From assembly GCF_000247695.1 (NCBI RefSeq), contig NW_004624743.1:5764136-5828135 (forward strand): a DNA stretch of 64,000 nucleotides, in the 5' to 3' direction. This DNA comes from Heterocephalus glaber (taxonomy: Eukaryota; Chordata; Mammalia; Rodentia; Bathyergidae). Below the pieces are notes generated by a model that was not told the origin of the DNA, made no database searches, and worked only from the letters and a program-made list of their open reading frames with translations. A program made the position numbers and the translations under genes. Within the stretch, counting starts at the first letter, position 1, and each line of letters opens with the position of its first letter. Positions 21,617 through 33,065 of this stretch are shown one piece after another.

Positions 21617-21877
21617 TTAGCTACCGGAATGAGAGCCAGGCTGATCAGTTCTGTACAAAATCTTGACCCACGACAGTGGATGAAATAACTCATTGGATTC
21701 TTCCTTACAGTTAAGTTCTGCTTCATTAGTTGTTATACTGTTGTTGCTTCTGCTGTTTGTGATGGTTTCCACAGAATCACAGAGATGACAAGTTTCCTCA
21801 ATCAGGTCATCAGAATATTCCAGCTGCTTTTCAGGCAAACTGAAAGCCATAAATCTATCAGTCAAGGGGAAATACAC
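21617..21877 (-). other. Weak open-frame candidate of unknown nature
   Basis: The frame stays open upstream of a GTG at 21877 to about 21912 and closes at 21617. The product is polar and of mixed composition, with no low-complexity bias (segments LPEKQLEYSDDLIEETC and ITTNEAELNCKEESNELF). I do not recognise the sequence. There is no ATG at the 5' end (first Met is internal), no clear splice sites and no poly(A), so it may be chance, an exon relic or a retropseudogene piece. Confidence 0.15.
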
Positions 21878-21899
21878 TGTTCTCCACTGTCTTGCTTGT

Positions 21900-23261
21900 C
21901 TTTTGAGCCAGATGTGAGAAACTCAAGTATTCTACTTCATAATTATGTCACATAAAATAAATTTTTCTTTCAACATGTTCACTGAAAACCACATGCAAAT
22001 TGGAATAATCTCTAAAAATCTACATTTTCAAACAAATGTAAAATAGGAGAACATGTTATAATGGAGGTACAATTTATTATATGGTATTATTTTACATAAA
22101 AACAGCTTGATTTTTGTTTCACAAAATAATTTTGGAAAACTGTATGACTGAGTTTTACTTCCAATATATTTTGAAAGCACAGGTTTAGATTTTCAGGGCT
22201 AAACATCAATAAAAGTTATGTGAAATCTGGACAAAAAGGTCATGGAAGTAGTAGGGAGACTTCATGGGAAGATGAAGAGGACAGAGAAGGAAAGAGGGAA
22301 AGCTACAGGAGGGTGAAAGAGGAGTGTATACAATCAAAATGTTTTCTATGCAGTTGTGCAATACCACAACGAAACACATTATTATACAGGGAGAGTATAT
22401 GGATTAATAAAATGGTTATGTTTTAGTGGCTGCTTCAGAGTTTATAAATGAAAAAACCACAAATACCAAAACTTATATCCTGGTATTCTTACTACTTTAA
22501 TTAAATTTGGAGAGATGAGGAATACCAAATTATTTCCCTGTCTGTAAATAGGAACAATATATTTGAATAATAATCATGATTTGGGGTAAGGTGTTCATGT
22601 CAAATATATGGTTTCCTACATTTAACATGTTTTTCACTTTAATATGTGCTCTCCTATAGAACATTCTAATATTTACAATTCATGCATGTGCTTCATAAAT
22701 TTTAGTCTCATGTGTAGGGCATTGATAAATTATATTGCAGAAAAAAATCCTCAGTGAATGAGTCAGGAAAATGAACAAGTATGAAACTTAGAAACTGGAA
22801 GAAATTTAATTTCCATAAAGGTAATATTGAAAAAATATGCAGGTTCCATATCATTTAACATTCTCCAAATATTTATGTTTGAATATAAGGACTAAAGATT
22901 GTTTCTTCCACCTCCCTTTGAGAAAAATATACAATTACAGATCTCTAAAAGATGTTCTCTATTGTAGCAGATTCCTGATCTCTTCCAGGCCTACTTTGCA
23001 TTCTTGTGAGATAAGGCAGCAGGCTCCAAAGTGCACTTAGATTGAGGGAGATACCAGCAGTCATTCCATGTATGTGACTGTAAATGGGTGATGGCTTCAA
23101 AGACACTTACTTTCTCATACAGCTCCTATGTGGAAGGGATTTGGGAGTAGTGCAGATTGGTGGTTCTGGTTCTGTGCCTTTTAGGAGATTATAGTCAAGT
23201 GGTCTTTTCTTAGTTTGCTGGAGGATCTGCTTCTGAGATAAATTCGTGTACATGGTTAGAA
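21900..23261. other. AT-rich unassigned DNA
   Basis: No gene or repeat recognised. A purine-rich segment at 22210-22325 gives a charged 68-codon frame that is probably compositional. Confidence 0.45.
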
Positions 23262-23354
23262 GGGGCTGGGGATTTAGCTTACTAGTTCCAGCGCCTGCTT
23301 TGTAAGAGCAAGGTCCTGAGTTGGATCCCCAGCACAAAAAAAAAAAAAAAAAGA
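23262..23354 (+). mobile_element. ID-type SINE, sense, with long poly(A)
   Basis: Starts GGGGCTGGGGATTTAGCTTA and has a B box GAGTTGGATCCCC, ends AGCAC and carries an uninterrupted tail of about 17 A. The long pure tail suggests a younger insertion than most copies here. The A box is changed (TAGCTTACTAG). Confidence 0.94.
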
Positions 23355-23816
23355 AGTGGCCTCTGACCTTATTCAGTTGATTTTTCATACACTTGGCTGA
23401 GTATGTAAGGGACCTAGATTCATGGAGAATGAGTAATCTAGAAGAGGCAAAGGACTGACCTCGACGTAGAAAGAAAGCACTGCCATTTCTATAATAATCT
23501 CACATGTCTTTATTCATTACAGAAAAGAGCTACGTGTGGAAACCAGGAGCCCCATGGAGGCTGGCTTCTCATAGCATCTTCAGTTCTTTGAGTGAATTGC
23601 TAAAAGGAAATGTTGATGAGAGTCTGACTCATGATTTACAGAAGGTAATGGGATGGAAGGAATAGTTAACAGAAATATTCCATTCATTGGATTAGCAAAA
23701 TTGAAGGAAATTTTGGTTTGAGGAGAATATTTATCAAGACCCAATGAAAAAAGGAACTGTGGTTATTTCAAATAGGGTTTGAGTTTGACTTATTGGTGAA
23801 ACCACATCTACACATA
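23355..23816. other. Unassigned DNA
   Basis: No gene or repeat recognised; ordinary composition. Confidence 0.4.
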
Positions 23817-23842
23817 CTACACACACACACACACACATATAT
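23817..23842. repeat. (CA)n-(TA)n microsatellite
   Basis: About ten AC units followed by ATATAT. Confidence 0.93.
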
Positions 23843-23884
23843 TCTACTAATAGTTAATACAGGAATAAGTGTTCTAAGCAAGTG

Positions 23885-24022
23885 AACATTCATGAGTTCA
23901 TTTGTTTAGTCAAATATTCAACAAATATTTATGTATGGTACATTTTATCCAAGAAGATTAGGTTCAGTAGTGGACACATAGCAAAACAAATATAGTCCAT
24001 GCCTTCAGGGAACTTACATTTG
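23885..24022 (-). mobile_element. L2 LINE relic, antisense (probable)
   Basis: CATGAGTTCATTTGTTTAGT, then TTCAACAAATATTTATGTAT, AGTGGACACATAGCAAAACA and CCTTCAGGGAACTTACATTT follow the order of an antisense L2 3' end (attcaacaaatatttattga ... agtgaacaaaaca ... ccctcatggagcttacattct). Confidence 0.65.
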
Positions 24023-25955
24023 AGTGAGCAAAGTCACAATCACACCTATGATCTGTGATCTACTACCTAGGAGAAAGATCAGATGATCCAAAATCCTCTT
24101 GGAGGTATGACTTCTTTCAGACCTGACCCAGTTTGGCTCTCCACAAAAATGTCTGTAACATTATATTTACTTCCTGACCTATCACTGTTCCTCAGCTCAC
24201 TTTAGTCAGATCCCTATTTCCATCTACTTCATGAACAATGCTCATACCAAATGACCAATATCCACCCAAACCATGCATTATATGCCACCTGTGAGCTATC
24301 TTTACACATGTCTAGGAATGCTGCATTTATTAATTTTTGTATTTATTTTGTTATTCTTGCAGCAGTTCTAACTGATGGATCCTTTACCACCCCAGTTGCT
24401 TCCTTTCATCCATGAGCTGACACCTCCTCCTCAGATTCACACTCAAATGGTAAATTACCCAATGCATCGCATTATTTCTGTCCAGTTCCCTCAAGCAAAG
24501 TCACCCAAGTCTTTAAATACTTATATAAACTTATTATTCTTCCACCACATGCATGTTAAATCATTTCCCTGATATATATTTGTAAATGTGATTGCATACT
24601 AGTTTTAGCCACATAAGAAATTTATCTTCTCATACTTAGCAAGATGAAAACAGACCCAATGATTCTAATCTCCACCCACAGCCTCTTCTTCCCCAATTAT
24701 TATGCGACATTTTGATATAATGCCTTTGCAAACCAAAACCATAATTGCTGACACCATTCACAAGGAAATAAGATACAACAGAGTGTTTCATTATCAACAT
24801 CATCATCATCACTTCAAAAATATATCCTACACTGATCATTGTTCTCTATTTCTCTCCTACTAACTCAAATAAAGCTTCTTTAGTGGACAGACACCCATCA
24901 ATTACTCTGCTGCCATATTTTCCTTTTTCCCAAACAAATCACATAGTAGGTAAAAATACTCCAGTATTTCTAAGTTTTATTCAAATGAAATCAAAACACC
25001 TTACCAGCATTACAAGGTTTTCTGTGAGGTATCCTTGTCTGTTTCTCTGTTTTCATCTTTTATCTATGTCCCTTATTGTTTCAGGACAGAAATGAGAAAC
25101 CTTTTCCTGTGTCCTTTTAATAAGTCAAACATCCTCTAATTTAACTTCATTCTGCTTCCTTCCAGATATGTACATGTGATGGCTCATAATAATTCAGGTT
25201 TTACATCAAGTGGTCCAGAAAAGACCGCCCTAAATTTTCTCATCTAAAAAAGTGTTCCTACAAATGATACATCCTAAAATCCTTTCAACAAGAAAAAAAT
25301 ATAGACTTAGAGATACTTTTCCTTTAATGGTGTCATTCAACACCACATGAAAAAGGAATTAGACAATCAGAACAACAGATTTATTATAAGGTCATTCATA
25401 CCCTTGAAAATTTGGGGAAAAGTGGAATTATGATCAAGCCATATCTTATTGGACATATCACTTTCCAATAAAATCTGATGGTCTTGATTAACTCTAGAAA
25501 TAGTTGTTATGTGTATTCTTTGAAATGGGAAGAATATAAATATAATAGGTATGTGGAGAGATACATCGCTGTGCAGATGGTAAATGGGCAGATAACAGAG
25601 TTCTTCAAAAATAATTGTGTGTATTTTTAATTTAAGTCATAAAACTTATAATATACCACCAACTGCTATAATAAAACTCTAGCTCATTTAGCTTTTAATT
25701 GTAGCACACACATGCTACTTTATCAAATGAAAACTGTATTTTTCTTAGGGTCTTGAAATTTTCAAGACACGGAGGATTTTCAAGAAAGGCCGTACTGCTT
25801 CCACATGATTCCTAGCAAGAAAGTATTAGTTTCATGTAAATAAATCGGATTTTTAAACACTAACTGGTATTTTCAATTTTCGTAAGCTGACTTACATCAT
25901 CACAATGCAATGAGAAATCAAGTAAATGAAAATTAGGCAGGCATTACAATTTACA
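24023..25955. other. AT-rich unassigned DNA
   Basis: No gene. Short frames of 65-70 codons at 24375-24572, 24636-24839 and 24883-25095 have no motif or family resemblance. No young repeat is present. Confidence 0.45.
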
Positions 25956-26130
25956 ACCAAGAGCTGAGGCTCCATCTGCGTGACGCCCTGCACCTGCGGG
26001 TCACAGCGCCTGCCCCAGCACTGTCTCGGGGACGCCTCCTTTCGGTTTCCACGCCAGTCTAGATGGCTCTGCTCTGGGATCTACAGCCTTGAAGAACTTG
26101 TCCTCCTGTTGGGCTCAAGAGATTTTCTGG
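25956..26130. other. CpG-containing GC-rich patch
   Basis: Between 25975 and 26050 there are about seven CpGs in 75 bases (GCGTGACGCC, GCGGG, GCGCC, TCGGGGACGCC, TTTCGG, ACGCC), in sharp contrast to the AT-rich flanks. It is too short for a formal CpG island. It could be the U3/R portion of an LTR or a small regulatory element; I cannot decide. Confidence 0.4.
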
Positions 26131-26139
26131 ATGTCTAGA

Positions 26140-26430
26140 CTGTGCAACAGAGTACTCCAAATTTAGTTACTTTACAAATTAAGTTTTTTATTTTCTCACC
26201 TGTTTTATAGACAGCTCTCAGAATTCAGTTTCTCACTTTCTTTTTTCTGTGAGGCATAGGCCAAGATCATTCTGGGGTATTTAGGTTGTGATTGAGGATT
26301 ATTTCCAGAGTAAAAGTTCAATTTACTCCTGTACCCAGAGACCTGGGCCCTTCTCCCTGTAGCTCCAAGCCTCTCTAGTGGACCAAGCCAATTGAGGTAT
26401 TTAAGGCTTGTATAGGCCTAGTGTTTGTTT
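26140..26430 (+). mobile_element. Possible old LTR fragment
   Basis: ACTGTGCAACAGAGTACTCC then AAATTTAGTTACTTTACAAA and TTTTCTCACCTGTTTTATAG resemble the opening of the LTR seen at 45754-46176 ('...gctgtaacaaattaccaca...ttattttctcacagtt...'). Weak match; ends not defined. Confidence 0.3.
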
Positions 26431-26479
26431 CATCCTGTTTCCTGGTCAAAGCTATTATGGGCCAGACTAAATTCAGTGG

Positions 26480-26790
26480 TGAGGGAAAGAGTTGGCCTGC
26501 AGCTGTGGGGGCGGTCCGAGCGCTTGCTGGAAAATGCCAGTCCTGTGACAATCCAGTTCAGCGGAAGTGGCACCATCTGGGAAGCCCCTACCCGAGAGAG
26601 AGCGCATTCCACTTGCCTTCTCATTATGGAAAAGGAATATACAGAAATGTGACATTCAAAATCTATACTCGAATAAGTATTTCTCAGAGATAGGTGATGC
26701 GCACTTGCAAATCTTACACCTCCCCCGTTAACACAGAACACGTTCAGAGCCTCAGAGCTCGGTAAACCCCGCCATTGGAGACTGCTTTAA
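26480..26790. other. Second GC-rich, CpG-containing patch
   Basis: Contains GGGGGCGGTCCGAGCGC, CCCGAGAGAGAGCGCATTCC, GATGCGC and AACACGTTC. Four overlapping frames of 60-103 codons are open on both strands, which argues for low stop density rather than a gene. The GGGGGCGG is an Sp1-like box, but no TATA box or start signal is placed around it. Possibly an LTR remnant. Confidence 0.35.
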
Positions 26791-27389
26791 ATAAGAAAAG
26801 GGTGTTTGTCTGCCTGGAGGGTTGTAAATATTTTTAGTTTGTTTCTATTTCTCACCCAATTAATCATTTTTATCCCAAAGGTATAAAATCAGGTTTACAC
26901 ATTAGAATGTAGAAACTACCTTACAATTTTAAAACATTGTTCTCCTGACTTGTAGTCATCAAAGTTTCCAAAACTATTAAGATTTAGCCTCAGGGAAAGC
27001 ATATATTGCACAAGGTAGACAGAAATGTTGACATTTTTCTATGGAAATAAGTTTGACATTTATCTTAATAGGAAACTTAAAAATCTATCGATCTTGTGCT
27101 ACTTATTTCATAGGATATACATCAAGCGATTAACAGTGGGGCTTAGCTACTATCATAACATTGATAATACATTTGAGGAAAAAGTAGGATGGAGGGAGAT
27201 TTGGGAGGGATGAGGGAAAAAAGAAAGAAGGAATTAAAAACAAGGGTGGTGAAGAACTGTGTGAAGAAATGAAACAAGAAAGCAAATCAACACAGAAATG
27301 TATGATGCAGAAGAGTATTGAAATGCATCTGTCACAGATTACATTTCTTATTTTGGACAAGGTAACTTATTTATTTTTTTATTCATTGA

Positions 27390-27445
27390 TATGTTTTATT
27401 GGTACACTTTAGGTATACAATACATTTACATTTCTCAGTGGGAGC
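27390..27445 (-). mobile_element. L1 3' end stub, antisense
   Basis: TTTTATTGGTACACTTTAGG then TATACAATACATTTACATTT and CTCAGTGGGAGCTT match the antisense L1 3' end at 38833-38890 almost base for base. Only about 55 bp can be recognised, so it is an extremely 5'-truncated insertion or an eroded one. Confidence 0.75.
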
Positions 27446-29530
27446 TTAGAGATAAGATGTTGCGAACACTAAAGACTTAATGGAAAAGTGAAGATGAGAA
27501 GATAAGGAGGAAAACAGTTGATTCTGGCTGAGAAAATTGTGTGAATGAAGACAAGAAGTTAATGAGTAGCAGGGAGAGTATGGTGAAGAGGGATGCATGA
27601 GGTAGAACGAGGCATTTGTTCACATGAGTAATACTAGATGAGGTGGAGTTGAGAAATTACAACTTTAAACTATGACATTTTAACTACAACTTTCCCTACC
27701 AATAGAATAGGAAGAGGAAAAGAATACCAGGTGTGTGTTCCTGAAAAGAGCAATTAAGTGATAGAAATAGTATTTCAGGTATATCATTATTCTGGCCGAA
27801 ACATCAGAACAGCTTGGCAGAGGAGTATTAAAGAAAAGAGAACTTTCAGAGAGGCTAGTATTGAATATCATAGATTACAACGGAAAGAAATGAATGTGGG
27901 GCAGACTTTGAAGAAAGACTCATCAGTATCAGAAAATTAATATTAAAATAGAATGATTTTTCTTTAAATTCTCATTTGTCCTTTTACTTTATGTAATTTT
28001 AAATGCACAAATATTTACTAAAATTGCCTTCGCTGGAAATACACAATGCACATTCAATTTATATTAACTATTCTAATAAAATTTAATAATCAAGCAAAAT
28101 GAAATAAAAATAAATACTGTATTCATTCTCATTCTATAATGACAGAAGGGTTGTTCCTTCAACCCTATAATTAAGGAAGCCAGTAGGAGGGAAAGTAAGC
28201 ATTTAAGCATGCTTATTGTGCAAATGAAAATTAAATTTTGCCAAATTTATTTTTCTGATGTTTCCAGTTTTTGTTAGCATGACTCTTTTAATTGAATTGG
28301 TCTTGTCCATCAGATTGTATAAAAATAACATCAGAAAGGAAATCATTGTCCTTGAAATCTAACTATGTGATTTAATTTTTGGTAACTTTCAATACAATTT
28401 TTAGTTTTGTGGATTATAGTACAGCAATGTATACAATATTTATATATGTGAACAAAAATAAAATTCAAAGAGACTTCAGAGTTCTAACAACCTCATTCTT
28501 TGGGGAAATAGTATATGATTATTTTCCATTATTCAGGGTGATTGCTGTATGAGAACACATAGTCAAACTCATTTACACAGTGTCCCAAGGAAGGCTGTAT
28601 TCTTTTGTTGTTTCTTATTGATGGAGGTTTAACTCTGCATATCTGACACTGAGCGGAAAACCCCTGTTGAGATTTGAAAATCTTTTCATAATACATAGAA
28701 TTTTTCTATGCATAGACTGGGAAAACGAGCATGGGTCCAGGATAAAAAAGATTTTAAAATAGCAGGTATGAGAAAGAAGAAGTTGAATAAAGTATAATAG
28801 AATGTATTATAATTACTTTTTCTTCAGTATTCTAGTTCAATGACAATAACTTATTTGTGCATTATGAAATATATCAGGACTTAATAATACTTAGTGTAGT
28901 TAAAAGTTATTCAAATAACAGTTAAAGTGACTTAGCGAATAATATAGTTTTAATTTACTTATGTCAAAAATTTAATTATGTACAAATCCAATATTAATTT
29001 TGTAATATTTCAAATTCTTTACTTCATTGATGTAACTTTATTTTGAATATGCAGAAAATCTTATCTTTATCTGCCTTCTCTAATTTATGAAGTCAACTTT
29101 CGTTTCTCATTTAAGGAAAAAATTAAAAACCCTTTGTTTGGTTTTTCGACTAGAAAAAATAAACCCTTCATGCCTTTGCTTTCTATTCCATCAATACATT
29201 CTTTTCTCTATCAGAATAATCATTTGTGCTGCTTGATTCGCTCTCATTTCTTTCTAAGGCATCTACGTGGTGATGCATTGCACTGTGACACACCACTGTA
29301 TTTGGCCACTGTCTTCCCAGTAGCTATTACGAGTAGAACTATTCATCTTGGGCATCTTTTGTTCTATTTAAGCTCCTTATTATGTTTGCATATTTATACT
29401 ATTTTGCCAGTCACATTTTTGGTTTATGTGAACACTCAACTTTGAAATAACTCCTTTTACAGATTTTATTCTAAGAATCTACTATTATCCCAGCGAAATT
29501 GTGATACAAATTATTTTACAGCTATTAGGT
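27446..29530. other. AT-rich unassigned DNA
   Basis: No gene and no recognised repeat. The 103-codon frame at 29134-29445 opens from a non-ATG codon, is rich in His/Leu/Phe, and has no motif; I do not call it. Confidence 0.45.
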
Positions 29531-29608
29531 GTTGGAGAAGTTGCCCAGTGGAGAGAGCACCACCCTAGCATGGCCAAGGCCCTGCCTAATCCCCAACATT
29601 ATAAATCG
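29531..29608 (+). mobile_element. Older ID-type SINE, sense
   Basis: TTGGAGAAGTTGCCCAGTGG, then AGAGAGCACCACCCTAGCAT, GGCCAAGGCCCTGCC and TAATCCCCAACAT retain the ID order but with many changes from the other copies, including a scrambled A box. Its 3' tail passes directly into the GGAT microsatellite. Confidence 0.75.
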
Positions 29609-29700
29609 GTGGATGGATGGATGGATGGATGGGTGGATGGATGGATGGAAGAATAGACAGACAAATGATAAGTAGGTAGGTAGGTAGATATAGATACATA
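29609..29700. repeat. (GGAT)n microsatellite with (GTAG)n extension
   Basis: About ten GGAT units (29609-29649, one GGGT variant) followed by GATAGACAGACAAAT and then four GTAG/GTAGAT units. Growth of a tetranucleotide array from a SINE tail is a common origin and fits the position. Confidence 0.93.
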
Positions 29701-32652
29701 AAATATATATGATAGTAACTGAAATCTAAATCACAAAATCATAACAGTATTCTAAACCCTGAATCCATGACATAATAGAAATAAGGACGTTTCTATTCTT
29801 TGGCAACATAAAATATAAATAGACACATGGAAGTCCTACCTTGCTTTATTGAATATCTGTGTGAGAGATTAGTCCATTCATTGCTGCACAAAAGATTTCA
29901 TCTACAGCACAGAAAAAGATGAAGCTCTCCTCTGCTACATATTTACATGCATTCATCCCATTTGAAAACCTGTCAGTGGCTGAAGACAAAAGGACAGGTG
30001 TACTCAATCTCTGAAAGCAAGCAGCTGCACCAGAGGCAGGACCAAGGACACAGGAGTCAGGGGGTGTGCAGGGACGAGCATGACATTGGCCACCGCCTCG
30101 AAGGAAATGACACCTTTACAATAATCATCCATTTCACAGCCTCCCATCGTCCTCATCCCAGCCAGAAGCAAAAGAACCTAGTCATTAGCTAGAAAATTAC
30201 CCATTCATTTCAATAATGTCAATAACACATGCTCACTTGCAAAAGAATTTCAAAGGTTGGCACTGCTTATGACCTGAAATCGGCCTAATAACTCTGTAGT
30301 TTGATTTTGACTCTTGTGCCAGTAGTAACAGAATGAGATATATCTACTTCCAAAATTTACAACTTTTAAAGATCAGAAAAGAGTGACACATAATGGATAA
30401 CACATAAGCTGTTGTGAAAAATTTTAGAATCATAGTTTGTAAATTTTGAAATTTGTGCTAATTATGTTTAAAATAGGTTAAATATTTGACATTAAGTATG
30501 AACTAAGGATTTGAAGAAAAAGTATGAGTAAAGTTGCAATATACATGTATGTATAGATATATTTATATATATACACAACCCACATGCATATAATGTATTT
30601 ATAGAGATACATAAATGTCTCCCTTTGTAATCAGAGGTACAAAATATAATTAAAATTATGGCATTTGAACCTAGTTTTAAAGGAGGACTAAGTTTCTATC
30701 AGTCAAAGAAAAGAGCAACTCTGTCATATAAAGTAACATCTTAAAATCACAAAAAAACAGCTATTTGAGATATAAGTTTATAGGGATCCAAAAAGAAGCT
30801 CTAATTAAATTGATAACCATGATTTCAAAATACTTTTGACAGGCTGGCATATTAAATAAAATGAATAATGAAATTTGAAAGACTGCATTTAAACTCAGCA
30901 TTTAAATTAAAATAGCATAAATGGAAATCTCACTAATCTTATTCTGGCATTACTTTGACAAAAAGTTATATGAGACAAAATCGTTTTCTGCACAACTGGT
31001 TATAAAGCATGGAATTTTAGTGATTTCTTCAAATATTTGAATGTCTCTTGTGAGAAATGAGAAATCTATGTTTTGTTCTAAATCTTGAAAATAGGGAGAT
31101 TTTATAGAAATGGCAAAACAATAAAATTAAAGTTTTCCATTATTCTTTACATATGCTGTTCATACTATATAAAAATATTCATGAAAATACTAAGCAATGT
31201 GGCTACAAGAAAGGAGAAATCATTTGGGTGTTAACTTTTGTTGTTAATTTTGTTTGTGGTTTTTAGTTACTGTTGAATATCTCATACCTAGAATAATATT
31301 TGAACCAAAATTGGAAATTCATAAATGCTGAATGAAAGGATGAATACTTCACATAAGAGAACTTTGAAATAAATTACTTTTGGATGGTACACAATTCTGT
31401 ATGGAATCTATGTACATTTTAAACAATTAATTTATACTTGTATAAATAGATGATCAGAATAATATCTTTTAAATATAATCACTTAAAATTTTCTAGTTTG
31501 TTTTGTTACATAGCATCAAACTGAAAATAACAATCTAGGCAAAAATTTTTCTCTAGAAACTACTAGCCAAATAAATATTAACATCAGTATTTAAAATTTT
31601 TGAAAAATACTTAGCAGGAATTTTAAAACTATGAACAATAGTCAGATTAGTGCTTATTTAATTGATTCAGCTATTTAACACTAATTACCTTTATTTTCAA
31701 TCCTCTCTTACTAGACAGTTTGAATATGAACAAATTCAAATATACTACATCTTTAATGAAACAAACAAGGAGATGTTAATTGGTTTGAATTAAGCAATTC
31801 CAAGCAACAAAATAGAATAAGAACTATACTAGATTAATATAGAAGTAGTAAACAAAAATAATAATTTTATATTTTGTTTCACTACATGACAATTATTACA
31901 TATCCACGGGAATTTACCACATGAAAAAGACTCTTAGGATAAGCTTCAGAGAAACCACTCATTTTCACATTGTTTTCACTCAAGTTGACATTTGCATTAA
32001 ATAATATAATATTGGAAACTAACATTTCTTTTCATTGTTCTGCTTTTCTCTTTGTAACTATTGTTAGTTCTGAAGCAATGTTCATCCTTCAGAATCATTT
32101 TTTTACTCTCTAACGCTTCATTGTTTCTACTTTTCTACTCATTATTTCATTCAATGAAATCCTACTGGTGGATACCAATTACAAACCATAAACATACTAG
32201 ACTTTGGGAATAATACATAACTAAGATGTTGTCTCTGGTTTCCAACAAATATGAAATATGGAAAATAAAATCAATGATTCATAGGGAACTTGTTTGACAG
32301 CACTGACTGGTATTTTTTTAAAAAGCAGTGCCAGAGACCAGAAGGATAATCTAATTTAAAACTCTCATAATTTTGTACTGAAAAAGGAATGTGTGAGAGG
32401 GTATGTATGTGACAAACACAGAGTGAAAATAATGTTTCTGGAAACTGGAACGTGCTGTGCAGGAACTCATGGACACAGAAGAGCACTGGGCAATGGAAGA
32501 GCTGATTCCACCTTCAGCAGAGAAGAGAGGTACTTGCACGCAGAGGGACCTCTGAGAAATCTGCTCTTAGCTCTGTCCTCAGCACAGAGAAAACAGAGAG
32601 GTGGTGAAGGGCTTGTGCGGCCGCACTTCTTGTTTAGAAAAGTAAACCTGAC
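29701..32652. other. AT-rich unassigned DNA with one GC-richer stretch
   Basis: 30541-30620 is TA-rich low complexity. 29960-30190 is somewhat GC-richer and carries an 81-codon frame without motif. 32390-32650 is also GC-richer, with overlapping open frames on both strands (90 and 74 codons), which again suggests noncoding sequence. No gene is supported. Confidence 0.4.
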
Positions 32653-33065
32653 TGCTGTGGCTTGAGTCTGGACGTCCCTCCAAAGCTTCATGTGGTCATA
32701 AGGGGGCTTTTCAGAGGCGGCTGCCTGCAGAGTGCACGGTGCTGGGATCAGGGTGTGTGATTACTGAATCAGTTCACTGATTGGCTTGGCCTAGTTCTGG
32801 CTGGGATTGAGGGTGTGACTGCTACACTCACCCTCAGGCTCAGGCGGGCAGCCTGCAGAGTAACATCAGCATGCAAAGAAGGCAAATGCTCTGTTTCTGC
32901 CCCTTGTCCTCCACTATTTCTTCTCTGCAATGCTAACCTGCCTTGGAGCCAGCCAACTGCGGAAAGAAACCTCTACAAACACTGATCCGAATAAACCTTT
33001 CCTCCTTTAACTTTGAGTGTAGGGTATTTTGTCTCAGCAATGAGAAAAGTAGCTAAGACACTGAC
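32648..33065 (+). mobile_element. Solo MaLR-type LTR (ORR1/MT-like) with 5-bp target duplication
   Basis: The LTR runs from TGCTGTGGCTTGAGTCTGGA at 32653 to GTAGCTAAGACA at 33060 (408 bp). It has TG...CA ends and is flanked by CTGAC at 32648-32652 and CTGAC at 33061-33065. The 3' part has the rodent MaLR layout: AATAAACCTTTCCTCC as poly(A) signal (about 32990), then GGGTATTTTGTCTCAGCAA and AGAAAAGTAGCTAAGACA. A 5-bp duplication is usual for ERVL/MaLR. No internal region remains, so it is a solo LTR, probably from recombination between two LTRs. Confidence 0.9.

Noticed and set aside
26421..26741. Frames of 60-103 codons on both strands
   Set aside because: Same explanation: low stop density in a CpG-containing patch, with no motif.
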